DNA of 64,000 nucleotides from Anderseniella sp963700885 (GTDB taxonomy: Bacteria > Pseudomonadota > Alphaproteobacteria > Rhizobiales > Aestuariivirgaceae): contig CAVOZJ010000005.1 of NCBI GenBank assembly GCA_963700885.1, positions 248,001-312,000 of the forward strand. The letters run 5' to 3'. The notes under the pieces are model-generated. The model saw nothing but the letters and a program-made list of their open reading frames with translations. It did no database searches and was not told the origin of the DNA. Of this stretch, positions 8,152 to 16,802 are shown piece after piece (position 1 is the first letter of the stretch; each line of letters begins with the position of its first letter). A program made the translations under genes and the position numbers.

Positions 8152-9338
8152 GCGCTGGTCCTGCCTGACCGGGTGAGAAAACGCCAAGCCGCAAACGGCA
8201 AACCAGCCGCCGCATACAGCGGCTGCCAGGCAGGCCCCAGTCCCAGGGCGCGGATATCCCTGGCGTCGGCAAGTACCCGGAGAATGTCATGCCATGCAGC
8301 TTTCCACGAACAGCCCAGCCCGGATCTGCGAAGCGCTTCAGCAATTTCGCCCGGCATGTCCGCCAGGTGCCGGTTGTCGTCGCCAAAATCTGCCTTTTCA
8401 ATCCGCGAAACTGCCCGGACAATCCGGCTGCTGAACTTGCGTCCGGGTTCTGCAGGTTCAGGGCCGTACCGGCGGTCTGCGTAAAGGGCTCGAATGAGCT
8501 GCCGGGCCAGGTCGACGGCGGCAACAGCCTTCAGCTCGCGCGGCAACCAGGTCGGGTATGTCGAAGTCTGTTCTACCCTGTTCACCGCCTTTGCAGCATC
8601 ATCAACCCATTTTAGAACGAAATAGCCGTGATCCACCGCGTGACAGCACATGTACGCGGCCATATCCGCCGGACCCGGTGTCCGGATCCTGCCGCCCTGC
8701 AGCCGGACTTCTTCGGAAGCATCCCACAGCCGGTCGAACCGGACATCAAACCAGTAAGGGTTATGGCTCAGCCGGTGGTGCAGTTCAATCGCCAGACCCA
8801 GGTCCGGTGTTATCCAGGTGAACGCGTGCGCAAGCGACATCAGCATTGGCTGGGCGCGTGGGGCGACCTCGAATTCGGGCCAGTGCTTGCGGTATCCGGC
8901 AGCCGCAAACGCTGCCTCGGCAGCCTGAAAATCATCCTGCGCCACCAAGATGTCAATATCGCTGGACACCCGCACGTCGCGCACATCGCCGTGCAGCGTG
9001 TGCGCCGCGGCAACACCCTTGAAAGCCAGGGCGCGGATGCCTGTCGCGGCAAGCAGCTTTATGACCTGTGCCGTGCCGACCTCCTGGGCAAGATTCCGGG
9101 CCACGATTTCCCGCCGGTAGGACTCAAGCATCACGCTGGTTGCCTCTGGAACCTCCTTCAGGCCTGCCCGCTTCAACCTGGTCGCGGCCAGCGCCCCCAG
9201 TTTGTGGGAACGCGCCAGAAGGCCAAAACGGCTCCAGTCGATTTCGCCCTGCAGCCGATGGCGAGCCTCAGCAAACCCGGTGTCCGATTTGCAGGCCGCA
9301 ATCAGCAGTTCAAGCTCCGGAGTAAGGCTAACTGTCAT
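8148..9338 (-). CDS. Nucleotidyltransferase family protein (PF14907 type)
   Basis: The 396-residue protein carries the polymerase-beta-like nucleotidyltransferase core, with LAFKGVAAAHTLHGD followed by the metal-binding SSDIDILV segment near residue 125. This family, of unknown exact chemistry, is repeatedly found with asparagine-synthetase-like cyclases, PqqD-like proteins and ABC exporters in lasso and related RiPP loci, and in some exopolysaccharide loci. Its stop overlaps the cyclase start (TTGA), which implies translational coupling and a shared job. Modification of the precursor peptide is a reasonable inference, not shown by sequence. Confidence 0.8.
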   Translation of the reverse strand: MTVSLTPELELLIAACKSDTGFAEARHRLQGEIDWSRFGLLARSHKLGALAATRLKRAGLKEVPEATSVMLESYRREIVARNLAQEVGTAQVIKLLAATGIRALAFKGVAAAHTLHGDVRDVRVSSDIDILVAQDDFQAAEAAFAAAGYRKHWPEFEVAPRAQPMLMSLAHAFTWITPDLGLAIELHHRLSHNPYWFDVRFDRLWDASEEVRLQGGRIRTPGPADMAAYMCCHAVDHGYFVLKWVDDAAKAVNRVEQTSTYPTWLPRELKAVAAVDLARQLIRALYADRRYGPEPAEPGRKFSSRIVRAVSRIEKADFGDDNRHLADMPGEIAEALRRSGLGCSWKAAWHDILRVLADARDIRALGLGPAWQPLYAAAGLPFAAWRFLTRSGRTSA

Positions 9339-9419
9339 GAAGCCGGGATACCGTCAGGATTGTTCTGTATCGCAAGTGCAATTTCCTTTGCGCTAGCTTG
9401 GTCAGGACAAACACAAATA

Positions 9420-9436
9420 GCCCGCACATAGCGGGC
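9420..9436 (-). terminator. GC-rich hairpin upstream of nucleotidyltransferase
   Basis: GCCCGC-acata-GCGGGC forms a 6-bp GC stem; on the minus strand it is followed by a T-rich run. It could stop transcription between the dehydrogenase gene and the nucleotidyltransferase operon. A second hairpin lies at 9494-9509 (GGGTTCA-ct-TGAACCC). Confidence 0.4.
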
Positions 9437-9536
9437 CCTCCAGGCGCCCCGAAACCGGAAGCATTGCATGACCCGGACCCCCTTGAACGACATGGGTTCA
9501 CTTGAACCCGTAAAGTTGCTCCAGCACTTTGGAACC

Positions 9537-9584
9537 GATCAGTTTTATGGTTTTTGATTAATTCAATCATAAACCATACTGATC
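9537..9584 (-). terminator. Long inverted repeat after nucleotide-sugar dehydrogenase
   Basis: Arms GATCAG...TATGGTTT (9537-9553) and AAACCATACTGATC (9571-9584) pair with a 3-nt bulge, and the internal segment pairs further (TGATT/AATCA). It abuts the stop codon of the dehydrogenase gene, so it is a probable terminator for that gene. Confidence 0.5.
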
Positions 9585-10958
9585 TACGCCTTCACAACAT
9601 GCTTGCCCCGCAACCCGTGCCTTTCAAACACATTGCGGGTATCAACAACCAGCCGGGCATTGTCAGCAACCAGCTGATAATCGATGGCATCGTGATCAGT
9701 TGCAAGCAACACGGCGTGATAATCCGCCAGGGTGCCGGCGCTAAGGGCCACGGACTTTCGTCCTGTCAGTCTGGCATGTTCCCGGGTCACCGGTATTTCA
9801 CTGACGTGCGGATCATGGAAGTCCACTCTTGTGCGGCGCTTTTCCAGCAACTCCAGAAGAGCAAACGAAGGGCTTTCGCGTACATCGGAAACATTTTTCT
9901 TGTAGGCCAGGCCTAGGATGAGTATCCGCGCGGCGCTGAGCGCAAGAGCCTGTTGCCGGTCCAGCTCATCCTGCAACCTGCCAATGACATATTGCGGCAT
10001 GGCAAGATTGATCTCGCCGGCCAGTTCGATGAACCTGGTAGACAATCCATACTCCCGCGATTTCCAGGTGAGGTAGAATGGATCGATGGGGATGCAGTGA
10101 CCACCCAGGCCCGGCCCCGGATAAAACGGCATGTATCCGAACGGTTTGCTGGATGCCGCGTCAATGACCTCCCAGATATCGATACCCATGGCGCCGTAGA
10201 TCACCTTGAGTTCGTTGACGAGCGCTATGTTCACCGCCCTGAAGACGTTCTCTGTAATCTTGACCGCTTCGGCAACAGACGGCGTTGAAACGGGAATGAC
10301 CTTGTCAACCACGGCGCCATAAAAAGCCTGGACAAGTTCCGATGCCTGCTCGCCATCGCCGGCAACCACTTTCGGGATGCTGGCAGTGCCAAACATTTTG
10401 TTGCCCGGATCTTCCCGTTCCGGCGAAAAACCGAGCCAGAAGTCCTGACCCGATTTGAGACCTAAAGCTTCCAGAATGGGTTTAAGAACTTCCAGCGTTG
10501 TCCCGGGATAGGTCGTCAATTCCAGAACGATCAGTTGCCCCGGCCTAAGTCTTTCAGCGATTTGCTCTGCTGTTCTGGACACATAGGAAAGGTCGGGTTC
10601 CCGCTGTTTTGACAACGGTGTCGGCACGCAGATTACGATTACGTCGCAGCGTGACAACTCAGCAAAATCTGTCGTCGCCTCAAACCGTTTGCCAGTTACA
10701 TGTTCGGCGAGTTCTTCAGAACTCACCGGCATCAATGTAGGAAGTACCCGAGTTCAGTTTGGCAGTCTTGGTCTCGTCTATATCAAGACCCACGACATTG
10801 AAACCGGCACGCGCACAGGCTGCGGCCAATGGTAGTCCGACATAGCCCAGTCCGATGACACCGACGGTCGCTGTACGATCGGAGAGACTATTGAATAGTG
10901 TTACGGACACAGAAAAGGGAACGAGCGGGTTTATGTTTTGATTGTTCTCAGATGACAT
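9584..10958 (-). pseudogene. UDP-GlcNAc 6-dehydrogenase-like gene (WbpA family), frameshifted
   Basis: Two overlapping frames together give one nucleotide-sugar dehydrogenase. Codons from 10958 encode the NAD-binding N-terminus (GVIGLGYVGLPLA ... LNSGTSYIDA). The rest, from about 10730 on, encodes SSEELAEHVTGKRFEATTDF through to GGHCIPIDPFYLTWKSREYG. That last motif and the SYID...SSEEL region fit the UDP-N-acetyl-glucosamine/galactosamine dehydrogenases rather than Ugd. Removing one G near 10727 would restore the frame (SYIDAVSSEEL). With the frame restored it would be ~457 residues, a normal length, making a UDP-N-acetyl-hexosaminuronate for the polysaccharide. The break may be a sequencing error. 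Confidence 0.82.
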
Positions 10959-11112
10959 CGCCTAGCTTTAGTCAAGAGTGATGCAAGCCGCAAGATCACA
11001 CTCGATTCTCATGTGAATTCTAATTCATGGTTTCCTTTATCATATATAGACTGCACCATAAGGATAAACATCATTGCAGCTTAAATTGGCTTTGTTTCGG
11101 TAAATTGTCCTT

Positions 11113-11733
11113 TCACACCATTCCAATCGTGTTTGCAGCCTCCCCATGCCCATTCCTCATCTGCAACAGGTGCTCGATCCAGTCGGCGAAAGCCCTTTTG
11201 CGCTGGCTCCGGGCTTCACGCAGATAGCGCCTCAGGAGGCCGAATTCGCTGCGGATGAATTTACGCGTATCGAATTTTTCCAGAAACTCCCGTCTGGCCA
11301 TGGCTGAGTAACGCTGAATGTGAACGTCAATCCCTTCATCCGTAGAAACGCCCGGTGGAAGGCGTGCGTCAACCGCCATATCGAAACCCATGTCCTCCAC
11401 TGTCTCACGCTCCTCCGGAACTCGCGTGAATATACTGGGGTTTGCTTCAAACTCATCCAGTGCGGCCTGTGCCGATGCCAGTCGCACTTCAGCACCTGCA
11501 AGGCTGAAAGCCAATCTGGTGGTTTCATCATCTTTAAGAGTATCAGCCATCGCGAGCTCCGGGCGACCCATGATGACCCGGAACCAGTCTGTGACATGCT
11601 CGGGATCAGGTGCGCGCGTAGCACCGTGTCGCACGGCATTTCTGGCAACCCTGGCCTTGCCTGACGCAGATTTGGGGCCAGTACTCCTTTTTGCATTCGA
11701 ACGATTAGCCGCTGTTTGTTCCTGGGTTGTCAT
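11113..11733 (-). CDS. Hypothetical protein with NRSNAKRSTGPKSASGKA N-terminus
   Basis: The 206-residue protein opens with a basic stretch (ANRSNAKRSTGPKSASGKARVARNAVRHG) typical of a widespread uncharacterised family in alphaproteobacteria and planctomycetes. The remainder is helical and charged, with no catalytic motif that I can see. Its start overlaps the stop of the upstream gene by 4 bp, so the two form an operon. It stands at the edge of an accessory island beside a phage remnant. Function unknown. Confidence 0.7.
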   Translation of the reverse strand: MTTQEQTAANRSNAKRSTGPKSASGKARVARNAVRHGATRAPDPEHVTDWFRVIMGRPELAMADTLKDDETTRLAFSLAGAEVRLASAQAALDEFEANPSIFTRVPEERETVEDMGFDMAVDARLPPGVSTDEGIDVHIQRYSAMARREFLEKFDTRKFIRSEFGLLRRYLREARSQRKRAFADWIEHLLQMRNGHGEAANTIGMV

Positions 11734-12377
11734 CCCTCAATCACCTCGACATCCAACGGACGGGCATTTTGCAGCGCATCGAAATCCGCCTTTACCTGAC
11801 GACGGCGGCGTTCCAGCTCCTGGATTTTGTCATCATGATGGATTATACCTTGATCTTGGGAGCGATAGGCGTTGCTCATAATCTCGAGGGCACTCAAGCC
11901 AAGCTCCTCCAGCTCCTCATTTGCCTCGTTCCGAACATTCACATCTGCGTCTACGATGCGCCTGGCAAGATCATTGCCAAGTTGTTTTGCAGCCTCTTCA
12001 TCAAAGTCACTTACCTCAAACTCTTCCGCGGCTTCACCCGAAGAGGCCCAAACCTGAAAGTCTGCTTCATTTAATTCTTTCAACGCGACTTTTTCGCACA
12101 TAAACACAGCATCACGTATGGCCCCCTGAGTTACCCTGCGCAATGTTTCATGCCGCATTCTTCTATGTTGATAGAGCTCCCACTCGATGTCGATCAGGTT
12201 CTCTGCAATCACAGCTTCATAGGGCGTCATTGGCTCGAAGGCCGCAACGAGCTGGTCATGAAAAATGTCAAAGGGCAGATTGGTTTCACCGGTGACGGGC
12301 TCTCGCTCGCCGATCAGCTTTGCAAATGTCGTGAAACCGAATTTCTCCGCGTTGAGCTTAGCAAGATGGTTAGCCAT
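11730..12377 (-). CDS. Hypothetical acidic helical protein
   Basis: The 215-residue protein is rich in Glu and Ala and predicted to be mostly helical; residues about 110-215 (KELNEADFQVWA ... ERRRRQVKADFDALQ) look like coiled coil. I recognise no domain. It is co-transcribed with the downstream gene (4-bp overlap at 11730-11733), and the pair probably forms one functional unit of the accessory island. Confidence 0.65.
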   Translation of the reverse strand: MANHLAKLNAEKFGFTTFAKLIGEREPVTGETNLPFDIFHDQLVAAFEPMTPYEAVIAENLIDIEWELYQHRRMRHETLRRVTQGAIRDAVFMCEKVALKELNEADFQVWASSGEAAEEFEVSDFDEEAAKQLGNDLARRIVDADVNVRNEANEELEELGLSALEIMSNAYRSQDQGIIHHDDKIQELERRRRQVKADFDALQNARPLDVEVIEG

Positions 12378-12758
12378 GCGTACCTCTAAGTTCTTTGCTT
12401 AGCGATTAATACTGGTTCGCTTACTGACAAAACTATACAATATACTCGTCTGTAATTTGCATTCGGCGTTCAATTTATACAAAACTCACATTTTATTTTT
12501 TAACAATACACCGCTGAATTCTGCACAATTCTGCCACACCTTCTTGCGGCAGCCTCAGCGGAAAGCATCAGCTGTTGGTTGGAAACCAGGCAATAGCCAG
12601 TCCACAGCCTGTTAAATTCAGCCTATGTTCATTGTATGTTCTTTTACTGCTTAATGTAAAGTATTATACTACACCTTCGGACAGCCATCGAGATTGTTTT
12701 GGAATGAGTAACACATTTGAACCGGTTGGTAACGGCGGGTTCTCGCTGTTCAGTTCGA
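12378..12758. other. AT-rich gap with no recognisable gene
   Basis: About 380 bp, clearly more AT-rich than the surroundings, lies between the hypothetical gene pair and the XRE repressor gene. No conserved frame or RNA gene is seen. It probably holds the promoter for the leftward hypothetical pair. Confidence 0.4.
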
Positions 12759-13007
12759 TCAACAACCTGACGGTTTTGCCAGCCTCACGCCAGGCCCCTT
12801 GTCGTCAGTAGCATCGATGAATTCTATGCCGGCCTCTTCGAAGACGCGCTGGAGTTCCACCAGCGATTGAGAGCGGCTTGGCGGGATATCGTCAAAACTT
12901 TCCAAACGATGCAAAGTTTGGCGCGTAAGCCCTACCTTCTTTGACAAACCCTCAGATTGCCAATTCAAAAGTGCTCTAGCAGCGCGAATTTGAGATCCTG
13001 TAATCAC
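12759..13007 (-). CDS. XRE-family HTH transcriptional regulator
   Basis: The 82-residue protein is a single helix-turn-helix domain (QIRAARALLNWQSEGLSKKVGLTRQTLHRLE, residues 6-36) with a short tail. It starts at GTG 13007. It is divergent from the phage Gp157-like gene with palindromic sites between them, the usual arrangement for a prophage-type repressor controlling itself and its neighbour. Confidence 0.82.
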   Translation of the reverse strand: MITGSQIRAARALLNWQSEGLSKKVGLTRQTLHRLESFDDIPPSRSQSLVELQRVFEEAGIEFIDATDDKGPGVRLAKPSGC

Positions 13008-13022
13008 AATTTAGTCACAATT

Positions 13023-13060
13023 ATATTACATATGTAATATTTATTAGACATATGTAATAT
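13023..13060. promoter_or_regulatory. Palindromic operators between XRE and Gp157-like genes
   Basis: ATATTACATATGTAATAT at 13023-13040 is a perfect 18-bp palindrome. Most of it repeats at 13047-13060 (GACATATGTAATAT), so two copies are centred about 20 bp apart, or roughly two helical turns. Their position between a repressor gene and a divergent phage gene marks them as likely XRE operators overlapping the promoters. Confidence 0.65.
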
Positions 13061-13071
13061 TGGAGCTTGCA

Positions 13072-13579
13072 ATGAATTTTCACCTTCTCGATCAAGAATC
13101 TAACCGATTCATGGAGCTACGTCGCCGGTTAATTGAAGCTGATCCCGACATAGACGAAACCACCCTGCTGGATACCCTGGAAGGCGCAACAGACCTGCAT
13201 GAGGCAATCGGTGAGGTTGTACGCTCGGCGCTGGAGGATGAGGCGATGCTGGCAGGGCTTAAAGGCCGGCTGGAAGATCTCAGGGAAAGACTGGACCGCA
13301 TTCGAACGCGGGGCGAGAAAGAAGCGCCAGGTGGCCCTGGCTGTCATGGAAGATACCGGTATCGAAAAACTGATGCAGCCGGACTTTACCGTGTCGCTGC
13401 GGGCCTCTCCACCTGGTGTGGTTATTACTTCTGAAGATGACATCCCGGAATGGTTCTGGGTGCCCCAGGCTCCCAAGCTCGACAAGCGAGCCATTCTGGA
13501 TGCCATCAAGGCCGGAACTGCCGTGACAGGGGCTGAACTGTCGAATTCAAAAATCTCTCTTGCCGTGAGGACAAAGTGA
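13072..13579 (+). pseudogene. Siphovirus Gp157-like protein, frameshifted
   Basis: The first frame from ATG 13072 (Shine-Dalgarno GGAG at 13062-13065) encodes LDTLEGATDLHEAIGEVVRSALEDEAMLAGLK...RIRTRGEK. The second frame from about 13320 continues KKRQVALAVMEDTGIEKLMQPDFTVSLRASPPGVVI...IPEWFWVPQAPKLDKRAILDAIKAG. Together they match the phage Gp157 family (PF05565), about 168 residues. Skipping one G near 13323 joins the halves. Its end overlaps the next gene's ATG (TGATG). Confidence 0.78.
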
Positions 13580-14238
13580 TGGGCTTCGAAATTCAACAGG
13601 TCAGGAAGCTGAGAGCAAAGCTCAAACCTCGCAATGTCCGGACACGGCAGTCAGATGGTGCAACGCTGCACTATATCGAAGGCTGGCATGTCATTGCAGA
13701 AGCCAACCGCATTTTCGGCTTTGATGGCTGGGACCGGGAAACGGTCGAGACCAAGTGTGTCTGGACCAAGCAGAATGGATCAAGGTTCTCCGCAGCCTAC
13801 GTCACACGTATCCGGGTTACAGTAAAGGCGGGTGACACCACTATCGTGCGCGAAGGCTCAGGCGCCGGTGAAGCCCATTCAGCTTCGCCAGGCCAGGCCC
13901 ATGAAATGGCGGCCAAGGGTGCAGAGACCGATGCCACCAAGCGGGCCCTGATGACGTTTGGCAATGCCTTCGGACTGTCACTGTATGGCGGTGGCGGGAT
14001 ATGAACCGCCGCCCCGGAAAACATCGCCCGTCAAAGCGGAAGACGAACATCAGGCTCAACTGAACAAGATCGCCAGTACCGGCGAATGCAGGCAATTCAG
14101 AGGCAAGCGCAACAGCTGAAACCAGGAACCCATCAACAGAAACCCCTAAATCCTGCCCGTGAAACAGCGCCGGACTGGCCGACGTTCGATCCACTTGAGG
14201 AAGCAGCGCGCATGAGCCAGTCCAAATGGCAGGATTGA
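13579..14238 (+). pseudogene. Phage Rad52-family annealing protein, frameshifted C-terminus
   Basis: The intact first part (13579-14004, 141 residues) has the Rad52/Rad22 core: LHYIEGWHVIAEANRIFGFDGWDRET, REGSGAGEAHS, HEMAAKGAETDATKRALMTFGNAFGLSLYG. The usual C-terminal extension is visible in shifted frames: AGYEPPPRKTSPVKAEDEH, then QDRQYRRMQAIQRQAQQLK and onward to a stop at 14236-14238. At least two indels therefore separate the core from its tail. The core alone could still anneal single strands. The family works in phage recombination and fits beside the Gp157 and DUF968 genes. Confidence 0.72.
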
Positions 14239-14254
14239 CAAGTCCGCCCTGCCC

Positions 14255-14601
14255 GTGAGCGAACCGCGACGTCTGCGCGATTCCGACCATCTGCGCCGTG
14301 TCGCCTCCAGACCTTGTCTGATCTGTGGCCGCAACCGCACTCAGGCCCATCACATCAAGTTCCTGCAGCCCAATGCCATGGGCCGCAAGGTCTCCGATGA
14401 GTTCACCGTACCCTTGTGCTCAACCCATCACCGGGAACTGCATGCATCCGGCAATGAGCGCACTGGTGGCAGGGTCAGGGTATTGATCCTGAACCGGTGG
14501 CAAGAGAGCTGTGGCAGGAAAGTCATGCAAAGCCCGCTGCCGGACAATCCGATACACCAAAAGAACAGCACACGTCCAATCAGGCTCTCTCCCGGGAATG
14601 A
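14255..14601 (+). pseudogene. DUF968/HNH-type phage protein, frameshifted
   Basis: The first part encodes RPCLICGRNRTQAHHIKF...DEFTVPLCSTHHRELHASGNER, with paired Cys and His residues like an HNH/zinc nuclease fold of the DUF968 phage family. After position 14466 the frame is shifted; the continuation WWQGQGIDPEPVARELWQES then runs to a stop at 14599-14601. One missing base explains the break. A very short downstream ORF at 14598-14807 overlaps this stop, but I recognise nothing in it. Confidence 0.7.
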
Positions 14602-14899
14602 ACGGCAGATACCGCCGGGCTCACCATAAACGCTGGCACGTTGCCCAGGAGGATATAAACGCAATTGGCCTGCTACTGACCTTGCTCTTGACCTTGTTCG
14701 ACGGCATCACAAGCTGCGTCCTTGGACCCGTCACAGATGGCGCAAATCCACTATATGATCGCACCATGCCATGCAGATTTTCCTGTGACGAGCCCGATGA
14801 AAGATGAGAGGCACAGCGTGAGATCAGGTGTTGACGGCAGCAATCCAGGGGTCAATGTTCGGATCGATCGAAGCAGGGAACTCAGTGCAGGCGCTTATC
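14602..14899. other. Gap at the right edge of the phage remnant
   Basis: About 300 bp between the DUF968-like gene and the convergent glycosyltransferase. No conserved frame, tRNA or clear attachment site is visible. Confidence 0.4.
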
Positions 14900-15646
14900 T
14901 TATCGGGCGAAGAACTGATTGAGCTTGCTGAAGTTCTTCAACGCAAGTGTTCCCAAGCCACCAATGCGATTTGCCTGCAAAGCCCGGTAGTCCTCGCGGC
15001 TCTTGTGAAAAATCTTTTTCAATGACTGGTTACTTTCCCCGCCAACGCGCATTTTCACAAACACCTCCGGCACATACTTCGTGCGTATCCGACCTTGGCC
15101 AAACCAGCGCAGGATTGCATCATAATCGGCGGCAATGCGATAGCTGGTGTCATAATCGCCCCATCGGTCTATTACTCTTTTGCGGATGTAGAGCGCTGGA
15201 TGCGGCGGCATCCATCCTCGCTTCAGTTTCGCAGGCAAGAACTCCCCCGCTGTCCAGTGTCGGATAATCTGCGCCTTGTTTTTTGCCGAGACATACTGCA
15301 GGTCACCATAGACCGCATCAATATTTGGGTCCGTGAAAGCCTTTGCCACCTGTTCCAGAACTGTTGTAGATGCATAAAAGTCATCTGAGTGCATGAGACC
15401 AATAACATCGCCGGTAGCGCGATTCATCCCCTTGTTGAGGGCGTCGTAAATACCTTCGTCTGGTTCAGTTACCAGCTTTAGTCGATGGTCATCCAGTGAG
15501 CGCAAAACTTCAACAGTACCATCAGTCGACCCCCCATCCATGACCAGATGTTCGAAGTCTTTATAGGTTTGTGCCTGCAGTGACTTTACCGAGTCGACGA
15601 CCGTGTCACTGCGGTTGTAGACAGCTGTGATGACAGAGATTTTCAT
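14900..15646 (-). CDS. Glycosyltransferase family 2
   Basis: Starting at MKISVITAVYN (ATG 15646), the 248-residue protein shows a GT-A fold: VITAVYNRSDTV at the N-terminus, MDGGSTDGT near residue 50 and the metal-binding HSDDF near 87 (DxD-type). The later DYDAILRW resembles the conserved acceptor-side motif of WcaA-like enzymes. It should add one sugar to the lipid-linked repeat unit at the cytoplasmic side. An upstream ATG at 15682 would add 12 unlikely residues. It is one of the few intact genes in this part of the locus. Confidence 0.88.
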   Translation of the reverse strand: MKISVITAVYNRSDTVVDSVKSLQAQTYKDFEHLVMDGGSTDGTVEVLRSLDDHRLKLVTEPDEGIYDALNKGMNRATGDVIGLMHSDDFYASTTVLEQVAKAFTDPNIDAVYGDLQYVSAKNKAQIIRHWTAGEFLPAKLKRGWMPPHPALYIRKRVIDRWGDYDTSYRIAADYDAILRWFGQGRIRTKYVPEVFVKMRVGGESNQSLKKIFHKSREDYRALQANRIGGLGTLALKNFSKLNQFFAR

Positions 15647-15720
15647 GTGGTATGAAAGAACTGAAACTCCCGCTGAAAGCAAGACCTGATGGTCGACGCT
15701 AGAGGTGTGGGTGCTAGCGG

Positions 15721-15990
15721 TGTCAAAGTTGTTGCACTGACTTTAAACTGACTTCAGTGACGCCAGAGCAATCGACGACGGACAAGTTGTAGAAGTTCAG
15801 TCCCGCGGAGTGATGGAACGGCCTTTTCTGAACCGGGTTGGCAAATCTGTTCTGCACTTTGCGATGAACTCGAACGGCAATATGCCCTTTAGGGTCTTCA
15901 TGCTGTTCCACAAAGGCGAACTTTGATGTCCGGTCACCACCAACGAACATATGCAGCTTGCCTTCATCTCCAAGGTCGGTTTCACTCCCG
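15721..15990 (-). mobile_element. IS481-family transposase remnant
   Basis: On the minus strand one frame reads DLGDEGKLHMFVGGDRTSKFAFVEQHE, matching the catalytic region of IS481 transposases. Within the same stretch a shifted frame continues as MKTLKGILPFEFIAKCRTD, the family's C-terminal motif, and a further shift gives NPVQKRPFHHSAGLN, the usual last residues. The middle of the gene, with the second catalytic acidic residue, is deleted. The element abuts the 3' end of the broken glycosyltransferase gene. TGTCAAAGTTGTTGCA at 15721 may be one terminal repeat; no opposite end was found. Confidence 0.65.
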
Positions 15991-16802
15991 CTTATGGATC
16001 AGCAAACGGATAGTCTGAAAGTACCATAGCTTGTAGAAAGTGTAGTGGAGACCACCTGCGCCATCCAGAAATCCAGCCCTGCCGATATATGCATAAAAGA
16101 AGTAGAACCAGGGATACCACCACTTGCTCAGGTGACTGTACTTGAACTTCTGCCTGGACGTGAGATGGTCCCAGGCTTGCGCGCCATCCTTTCGTAACAG
16201 CTCAACTCGCCGCGCTTCCCATCGAGCATAGTCGACGTGCCGATCGATGAACTTGTCAAGCCCGCGCAAGTCGCGATGATCGATGCGTTCGGATATCTCG
16301 CCCCATGCCCGTCAAGAACTGGGTGCTCGTGGATCTCTATATCGAGGGTGCTCCACGCCTCTTCATCAATCGTTCGTAAAGGCCCGAACCGACCTTGAAC
16401 ATCGCCAGCTTTCGCTGCGGCACACCGTGGTCAAGTCGTGCACCCAAAAAGTAGTTGGTATAGTTCAGCCAATAGCCCGTAGCACTGTGAGGTGATCGCG
16501 CTTTTCTGCTGCATCGCAGAAATCGTCATCGACGACTTCGTCGGCATCGAGGAACAGCACCCAGTCGCACACAAGCGTGTGATTGAGCAGCACCCAGTTG
16601 CGCTTCTTCGGGTAGCTGCCGTCCCACTTGAAGTCAGTAACCGTGCCCCACGATCTCGGGCAATTTCCGGCGTTCAGTCGGCCGCTGATAAGTCCACCAC
16701 GATACCTCGGCAAACCGTCCCAGCCGGTCGAGGCAGTGCGGCGAGGTTGGCTTCCTCGTTGCGAACAGGCACAACAACCGAAACGGGATATCACTCGCTC
16801 AC
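15982..16802 (-). pseudogene. Glycosyltransferase family 2, multiply frameshifted
   Basis: Pieces in different frames line up as one enzyme. YPVSVVVPVRNEEANLAAL is near 16780, then TVTDFKWDGSYPKKRNWVLLNHTLVCDWVLFLDADEVVDDDF (16490-16650, with the DAD metal site), and the C-terminus RGLDKFIDRHVDYARWEARR...WYFQTIRLLIHKRE (15982-16269). This matches the GT2 family often paired with NodU-type carbamoyltransferases. A GTG start at 16802 overlaps the carbamoyltransferase stop (GTGA). Three or more indels break it. Confidence 0.72.

Noticed and set aside
9328..9570. 80-residue minus-strand ORF upstream of the nucleotidyltransferase as a B1/RRE gene
   Set aside because: It has no PqqD-like pattern and crosses two hairpins.
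13310..13330. Programmed frameshift in the Gp157-like gene
   Set aside because: No clear slippery site with a downstream structure, and many neighbouring genes show similar single-base breaks, so error or decay is simpler.
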